Of a stretch of DNA of 64,000 nt, positions 58,761 to 64,000 are shown piece after piece. Position 1 is the first letter of the stretch; every line of letters begins with the position of its first letter. The notes beneath the pieces are model-generated. The model was not told the DNA's origin. It ran no database searches and saw only the letters and a list, made by a program, of their open reading frames with translations. Made by a program: the position numbers and the translations under genes. Origin of the DNA: Prostheceraeus crozeri (lineage: Eukaryota > Platyhelminthes > Polycladida > Euryleptidae); the NCBI GenBank assembly GCA_907163375.1, contig CAJQUW010012942.1:118081-182080 (forward strand), given 5' to 3'.

Positions 58761-59081
58761 ATGGAGCAACGCATTAACATTAAATTCTGCTTCAAGTTAA
58801 AGAAGACGGCAGCCGAGACACATGAGATGCTACTTGAAGCCTATGGAGAGGAAGCAGTTGGCAAAAAGTGTGTCTTCGATTGGTTCAAAAGATTCAAAGA
58901 CGGGAGAGAATCGGTGGAGGTCGAAACACGCTGCAGTCGTCCATCGACAAGCAGAACTGACGTCATGATTGCAAAAGTGCGACACATTTTTGACACACTT
59001 CGGTTGATGTCGGAGGAGTTGGGAATAAGTAAAGACATTGTCCACACTATCGTTCGGGAAGACTGGAGCTGTAATATTTAG
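58761..59081 (+). pseudogene. Mariner transposase N-terminal fragment
   Basis: 106 codons from a good ATG: the first mariner helix-turn-helix (IKFCFKLKKTAAETHEMLLE-type; key words KKTAAETHEML and CVFDWFKRFKDGRE), then RCSRPSTSRTD and the second helical region ELGISKDIVHTIVRED. The sequence then jumps directly to the 3' terminal repeat. All three catalytic Asp residues are deleted. Such truncated forms can still bind the terminal repeats in principle, but nothing here shows expression. Confidence 0.85.
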
Positions 59082-59154
59082 AACTTTTATTGCTCTATGA
59101 GAAAATTCACCGAACGTTTTAGACACACCTTGTAGATGGCTCAGTTAGTTGTTT

Positions 59155-59330
59155 CACTGTAAATAGCAAGAAAGAATAACCGTAAATATCCGTTAAAATT
59201 AACAGTCAAGACTATTTTCACGGTTTTTTTACCGTCATAATCGTTAATATCCGTAAAAACAGACGTTTTGTTTTATCTCATCACGTGGTGACGTCTTTAT
59301 TTTAACAGATATCCAGAAATGAGCTCCTAC
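59155..59330 (+). mobile_element. MITE family M2, partial copy
   Basis: Starts CACTGTAAAT and shares ACCGTAAATATCCGTTAAAA, AAGACTATTTTCACGG, CGTTAATATCCGTAAAAACA and TCATCACGTGGTGAC with 60407-60655. The right terminus is missing. Confidence 0.75.
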
Positions 59331-59390
59331 ATGGAGAATTTTCTTTTTGAGATTTAAGAAAATGCATGTATATAGGCCTACTTCTTACAA

Positions 59391-60153
59391 ATTTCAAGTT
59401 TGAAGTTTCTCAAAAATGGCTTGATGAACTTTTCTAGATTTACAATTTTGAAAATTAATCGAGTACACTTGATCATTCAGATGCCCATTGTGGTTAGACA
59501 TAACATGAAAATTGGTGTATATCCATGAAAAGATGCATTTTTAATGAAGTATTTATATCATATAATAATCAAAATTTTGTTATCAAAACCCTAAATTAAG
59601 TAGGCCTACATGAAGACCTGAATTGCGTTAGGAAGTGGGATTCTATAAGTTTGTTGCTCTTTAATACCAACCAATCTCCATTATCTCATATTAGAGCGTG
59701 GAAAAAATCTCAAACAATACTTTCGTGCTATTTGCAAAATTTTTTTCGTGGGAATAAACCTTACCTTTGTGAAATATGAAAAGTCATAATTTCTCCACCT
59801 GCTATGAGGTTTACAAAAGCTGATATGTATGTCTATTGGAGATTCAACACATAGGTGAGAGTAAATTTTGTTAAATGATAATTTAAATAAGTAACCATTA
59901 ATAAATCAATGTCCCACAAATAATTAGAATTAATTAAATATTTAATTAAATAATTAAAAATTAGAATTTATTGTGAGATAACAACTTTGTAGTGGATCTC
60001 ATTTGCCAACTACTTCACATTCAATTGAAAAAGACTTTAAATAAAAATAACAATCTAACAAGATAGACTGTCAAAGATAGAAATTTCAAAGTTTGAAGTT
60101 TCTCGAAAATGGCTTGATGAACTTTTCTAGATTTTCAATTTTGAAAATTAATG
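59391..60153 (+). repeat. Direct repeat of about 72 bp, 690 bp apart
   Basis: 59391-59463 and 60083-60153 are almost identical (GTTTGAAGTTTCTCNAAAAT, GGCTTGATGAACTTTTCTAG, CAATTTTGAAAATTAAT). The interval is extremely AT-rich and has no ORF of note. Confidence 0.8.
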
Positions 60154-60406
60154 GTCTTAATATGCTCAGAAAACGCAAACCGCTTCTCTGCAGATTGTTT
60201 TGAGCGATATAGAATTAATGCAATCTACGTATGGACATTGTATTATATTATGTAGACATTCATCCACAAATGTATTTATACAATTATTACATGAATAATA
60301 TCAATATCAACTGCACACTACTCATAATATATTTGAAATATTTTTATATATTTCATTTTTATTTATCAAATTATTTATTTTCAATTTTTTCCATTTGCAT
60401 TATTTC

Positions 60407-60655
60407 CACTGTAAACTGTAAACCGTAAATATCCGTTAAAATTAACAGTTAAGACTAGTTTCACGGTTTTTTTAACCGTCTGAACCGTTAATATCCGTAA
60501 AAACAGACGTTTGTTTTATCTGATATGAACGGATAAACACTCATCACGTGGTGACATCATCATTTCAAGAAGTATCTGCGGATAGTTTCTGTGAATCTTT
60601 TTTGTGAAGTTTAATGGTTATTTTAGCTGTTTTTAACGGTGTACAGTTTACAGTG
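60407..60655. mobile_element. MITE family M2, full copy (249 bp)
   Basis: Ends CACTGTAAACTGTAAACCGT and, inverted, CACTGTAAACTGTACACCGT. The body contains several CCGTTAAAA/TTTTAACGG inversions and a CACGTG E-box-like palindrome (TCACGTGGTGA). Confidence 0.85.
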
Positions 60656-60972
60656 TACGATTGGACACAAGTTCACACAAAGAAAGTCCAAATTTCTACG
60701 TTTGCGCAAATCACGTGAATCAGCGACAATGTTAACCCCAAATAATGCGATGTGCACGTTTTCGGAAAGCGTTAAGCTATGTTGCAGTTTTGTCTGTTAG
60801 AAACACGCATAGATGAGGACACGCGCATACCTCAACTCTGTTAGGCAAATGGTCTTTATTAAGGGTATGAAAGGGTCCGTAAAGTAAGGGAGACTGTCGA
60901 CGACACTCCTTTCAATGATGGAAGAACTAAAATCAAGAAATGAAATGATCAAGATATAGCGATAGTCTAAAG

Positions 60973-61045
60973 CAGTGGTTTCCAACCTTTAATGTCCCAA
61001 TACACACTTGAAATCTTACACGCTTGCCGCGTACCACTTAGTCTC
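60973..61045 (+). mobile_element. hAT-like terminal fragment
   Basis: CAGTGGTTTCCAACCTTT followed by GCCGCGTACCACTTAG resembles the 5' end of common hAT elements. No opposite terminus was found within the next few kilobases, and no transposase is visible. Confidence 0.45.
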
Positions 61046-61414
61046 AAAGAAATTCTTTGTGAGAAAAGATATAATTCTTTTTTTATTTCAAGGAAATTTA
61101 TTTTTGCGAACAGAACATAACATGAATAAAAAATAGTAAAAAATAAAAAAGTAGCAGTGCTTCCGAAGTTTCCGTGGTTGTGCATCGGCTTTTAGAAGCA
61201 CAGTTTACATTATCTGTGAATACTTTTGTTTTGCCAAAGTTGAATGTAATTATCTATGACTCAAACAAGTACAAAATACGTGATTTTGGATGTCCAGCTT
61301 CAAACATAATCTAAAATGCATAGTTTGTTCTGTTAATTTCGATCTACGGTGCTCAACAGATGTCATTGCATCGCCTGTCCATGATATCTAAACAACCTGA
61401 TACGAAGTTTGAAC

Positions 61415-61610
61415 CAGGCCTACTGATGATCCCTGATATTGGATGAAATAGCAACTATTCAGGTCTGTTCCATTTTTCAACTGAGCATGCAACTTGATAT
61501 TAATGTTTTGTATTTACATTGTGTATGCAAAAATGCAGCATTTATGAATTATTACAGGCGCATTAACTTAGGCGATTTGCCAGTATTGTGTTTAAAATGA
61601 TATTTAATGA
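61415..61610 (-). repeat. Dispersed repeat R4 copy 3
   Basis: On the minus strand: TACTGGCAAATCGCCTAAGT, ACACAATGTAAATAC, CAGTTGAAAAATGGAACAGA, ATTTCATCCAATATCAGGGA, in the same order as at 49060 and 19720. Confidence 0.75.
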
Positions 61611-61920
61611 ATGCCCGTCGAAATTTCACTAATCTGCTATGCAAATATCAACATTGCTGTTGCCGAATATAGACATCACGTTTAATCATGTAAATGTATT
61701 TGTTACTAATCTAAACGTCGTAGATTTTATATTCAGTAGTAGTGTATCATTATTTCGCGAATGATAATCTCGCCTTACAGAGTTAAGAGTTCGGTTGAAT
61801 CAAAAGTATACAAATTGATAAAGTCGAAAGTTAAAATGAAAAACGCTACATACATCCTTTTAGTGACAATTTACCTGATTACTTTCGGGGTTTGGGCTTG
61901 TATTTCTCAAGCTTGGAATC

Positions 61921-62286
61921 ATGCCTGTGGCAGCAGATGTGTTATCACTTTCCGACCATGATTTGATGACCAGGAAAAATTCCATCAATAAAAATGATTT
62001 AGTTCAGGCTTTGATACTGTTAAGAGCTCAACATCCGCCAAAACCAACAAGTCACTTCGACTTTGATGCGATGTCATCATTATTTGAAAGTAAATTGCGT
62101 GAGAGACTTGATCCATTTCTGCAGAGAATATCAGATTTATCAAGGGAAAATAAGGAAATGAAGATAAAAGTTAATGTTCTTGAAAATGAGTTGTGTTGCC
62201 TGAAACAGAAGATTTTATATTCCTTTTACTTAGTGTATTATTTTTTAATAATTATTTTAATTACTTATATTATAAATTTTCAATAA
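61921..62286 (+). CDS. Coiled-coil ORF, possible LINE ORF1 5' fragment
   Basis: A 121-codon frame opening MPVAADVLSLSDHDLMTRKN, with a leucine/charged heptad stretch at about residues 53-95 (LRERLDPFLQRISDLSREN, then VNVLENELCCLKQK). It then runs into a low-complexity hydrophobic tail. An N-terminal region followed by a coiled coil is typical of LINE ORF1 proteins upstream of their RNA-binding part, but the diagnostic part is missing. It could also be an exon of an unknown gene. Confidence 0.35.
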   Translation: MPVAADVLSLSDHDLMTRKNSINKNDLVQALILLRAQHPPKPTSHFDFDAMSSLFESKLRERLDPFLQRISDLSRENKEMKIKVNVLENELCCLKQKILYSFYLVYYFLIIILITYIINFQ

Positions 62287-62637
62287 ACAGTGCTAGTTAT
62301 GTAGAAGTTCATGACAATAAATCAGACCATTGATAACAATATCACGAGTAACCAAGATATCTATGACCTTGAGTCATGTGACGTCCTTGGCGATTGCAAT
62401 GACAGTTGTCGCCAACTAACAGATGATTTTGTCTCATTCAATTTATCAAACCGTCGCAAGTCCATAACTCCAAATGGTTTGAAATTGCGGCTGAATGGGG
62501 GAGATATTTTGCACTCATATGGTGTGAACTTTGTAATGTGGAATCAACAACTTGCTTTCCATCAACGATATTTTATGGGCTTTCATTTTAGACTGCATAT
62601 TGAAATGATTCTAGAATTCAAATTTTAGTATTCCCTA

Positions 62638-63060
62638 CACTGTAAACCGTAGACTGACAATTATCCTACAAAAATACTGACAAAATCAACCGACGATTGT
62701 CACCCCCAATATCCTGCGATATCCGACGAATTTGTAGGTTCTCCACCGACATCGAAACAAATACTTTGTATGCAAATTAACTAAACAAAAACTGTTGAAT
62801 ATTGATTGATTTTTTCGATTAGTGATTTGGGCAATCTGCATTATTTTGTGGCAAAACCATGATTTATTTTGGCATAATTTAATCAATTACCTACATTTTT
62901 GATAAATATTTAAGCTATAATTCATTGCTATTCATTTTGTCACTTTTTGTCAGATATTGTAGGTGTTCAGTGGCAATCATCCTACAAGAACTAACAATGA
63001 CCGACAAAATAGATTTTATAGGATAAATGTCTGTCACTTGTTAGTCAACGGTTTACAGTG
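62638..63060. mobile_element. MITE family M1 copy 2 (423 bp)
   Basis: Near-identical to 17217-17629, same orientation, bordered by TA (62636-62637, 63061-63062). It has an extra ~15 bp near 62680 and lacks about 8 bp near 62826 relative to copy 1. Confidence 0.85.
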
Positions 63061-63062
63061 TA

Positions 63063-64000
63063 TCTCTTACAAAGTGGAGTCATTCTTATGTCTGTCGTCA
63101 TGAAATTTCTGCATGACTAACACAACGTTTCAAATTATGCACATTCTAATTTCCATATTCGGATTACATATGTTTACTATCAATAGAAAGTGCGATCAAT
63201 TGTCATTGTTTCAGCCTATTGTAGGCAGGTAGTATTTTATCAAAAATGATTTTTATCCATAAAGTGGAAATCGTGAATATGTACAAAGCATCCTGTGGAG
63301 CTCGCCAGTACCTTCCCCTTCTCAAACACGGGAAGCCGTCATCGCTTAGGAACCGCTGCAGGACTGCGCATGTGCATGCCCACAACAATGCTATTGTTCC
63401 AATGTTACATCCATTATATGTAGTCCCTATTGTTATAAATAGAGCGTCGCATTTCTTTGGTTAATTCATTAGATAACATTTGTACTGTCTGATGCCTATC
63501 TGATCTTCCAGACAAACAGCACCAGTCTTATTTCAAAGGTCATCCTGGGTATGAGGTGAAGGTCAAAGGTCAAAAATCGCCAATACATCATTATTTAAAA
63601 TGGAAAATGACAACAAAAAATGATAAACCAAACACTAATTGAAAGATATGGTAAAGGTGGTTCGGCCTTAATAAAACGAGGATTATAAATCGCTCTGAGA
63701 TTACATCGTTGTATTAGATGGGGTCAAATGTCAAATAATTCCAACTTTTAGTTCAGCTCAAATATCACTGAAATTGCACATTTGAGTACTTAGTTTCTGC
63801 AGGTGAAGAAACAACCCAATTCGATGACTTTTATCGAGACACAGAGGCTAAAAGCAACATTATTTTTGTAATATTTCAATAATTGCTGCTCAGATACAGA
63901 ACTAGGCTACAAAGTACATAGAATTAATTAAAATCACATTTGAAAATTGAATTTGAAATTTAAACATGCATACACAATAAACAGATAACATGCATATTCA
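63063..64000. other. No gene recognised
   Basis: Short ORFs on both strands at 63203-63464 have no domain; a TGAAGGTCAAAGGTCAAA word near 63560 is the only notable motif. Confidence 0.35.

Larger units (their letters stand above)
58259..59132 (+). mobile_element. Deleted mariner element in the DEG/ENaC intron
   Basis: Termini CAAGGTGTGTCTTAAAAGTT and, inverted, CAAGGTGTGTCTAAAACGTT, with TA on each side (58257-58258 and 59133-59134). The 874-bp element keeps the transposase N-terminus but lacks the catalytic domain, and carries a further inverted-repeat insertion near 58473-58680. Confidence 0.88.

Overview
This is eukaryotic nuclear DNA, almost certainly from a marine-type invertebrate animal. 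It is AT-rich (about 35-37% GC by eye), gene-poor and dominated by transposable elements. The animal signal comes from three coding regions: a two-CUB-domain membrane protein, a protein with two PAN/Apple-like modules, and the 5' coding exon of a DEG/ENaC sodium channel with a clean splice donor. Penelope-like, Jockey/CR1-type, mariner, Tc1/IS630 and hAT-like elements plus tRNA-derived repeats fit an invertebrate metazoan. The palindrome TAGGCCTA is over-represented. I cannot name the phylum from sequence alone.

Layout. 0.2-1.5 kb: a DNA transposon (here called R1) with a second inverted-repeat element nested in it; other R1 copies lie at 11.1, 18.5 and 55.0 kb. 2.9 kb: a tRNA-Thr-like gene or relic. 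4.1-6.4 kb: a dispersed repeat split by a 1.94 kb Tc1/IS630 transposon with a frameshifted DD35E transposase; a paralogous empty site at 54.2 kb confirms the insertion. 7.85-10.37 kb: a 24-bp minisatellite of about 100 units that makes long artificial ORFs on both strands. 13.8-14.1 kb: a MITE carrying a strong GC-rich hairpin. 15.6-16.15 kb: an inverted duplication of a short, possibly coding segment. 17.2 and 62.6 kb: two copies of one MITE. 19.9-21.0 kb: a candidate hAT-like element.

21.4-22.5 kb (minus strand): intact single-exon CUB-CUB-TM gene. 24.0-27.4 kb: two Penelope-like retroelement copies head to tail, the first 5'-truncated but with its GIY-YIG endonuclease, the second with the 5' region but cut before the endonuclease. 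They are followed by a 105-bp tandem repeat and a palindrome-rich repeat. 38.5-43.3 kb: a LINE reverse transcriptase remnant, a 2.46 kb inverted-repeat element with TAA duplications, a retroelement C-terminal remnant, and a 240-bp direct repeat on either side. 44.3 kb: a piggyBac-like end. 46.1-46.9 kb: a dead mariner. 48.4-48.9 kb: a second LINE tail. 51.2-51.5 kb: a 99-bp-arm inverted repeat. 52.35-52.9 kb: PAN/Apple ORF. 56.2-56.8 kb: a large GGA tract between ~125-bp direct repeats. 57.19-58.24 kb: DEG/ENaC exon, with a deleted mariner in the adjoining intron. 59-63 kb: more MITEs and repeats.

The three host genes are not an operon or visible pathway; they are isolated islands in transposon-rich DNA. 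Most of the remaining sequence shows no recognisable gene.
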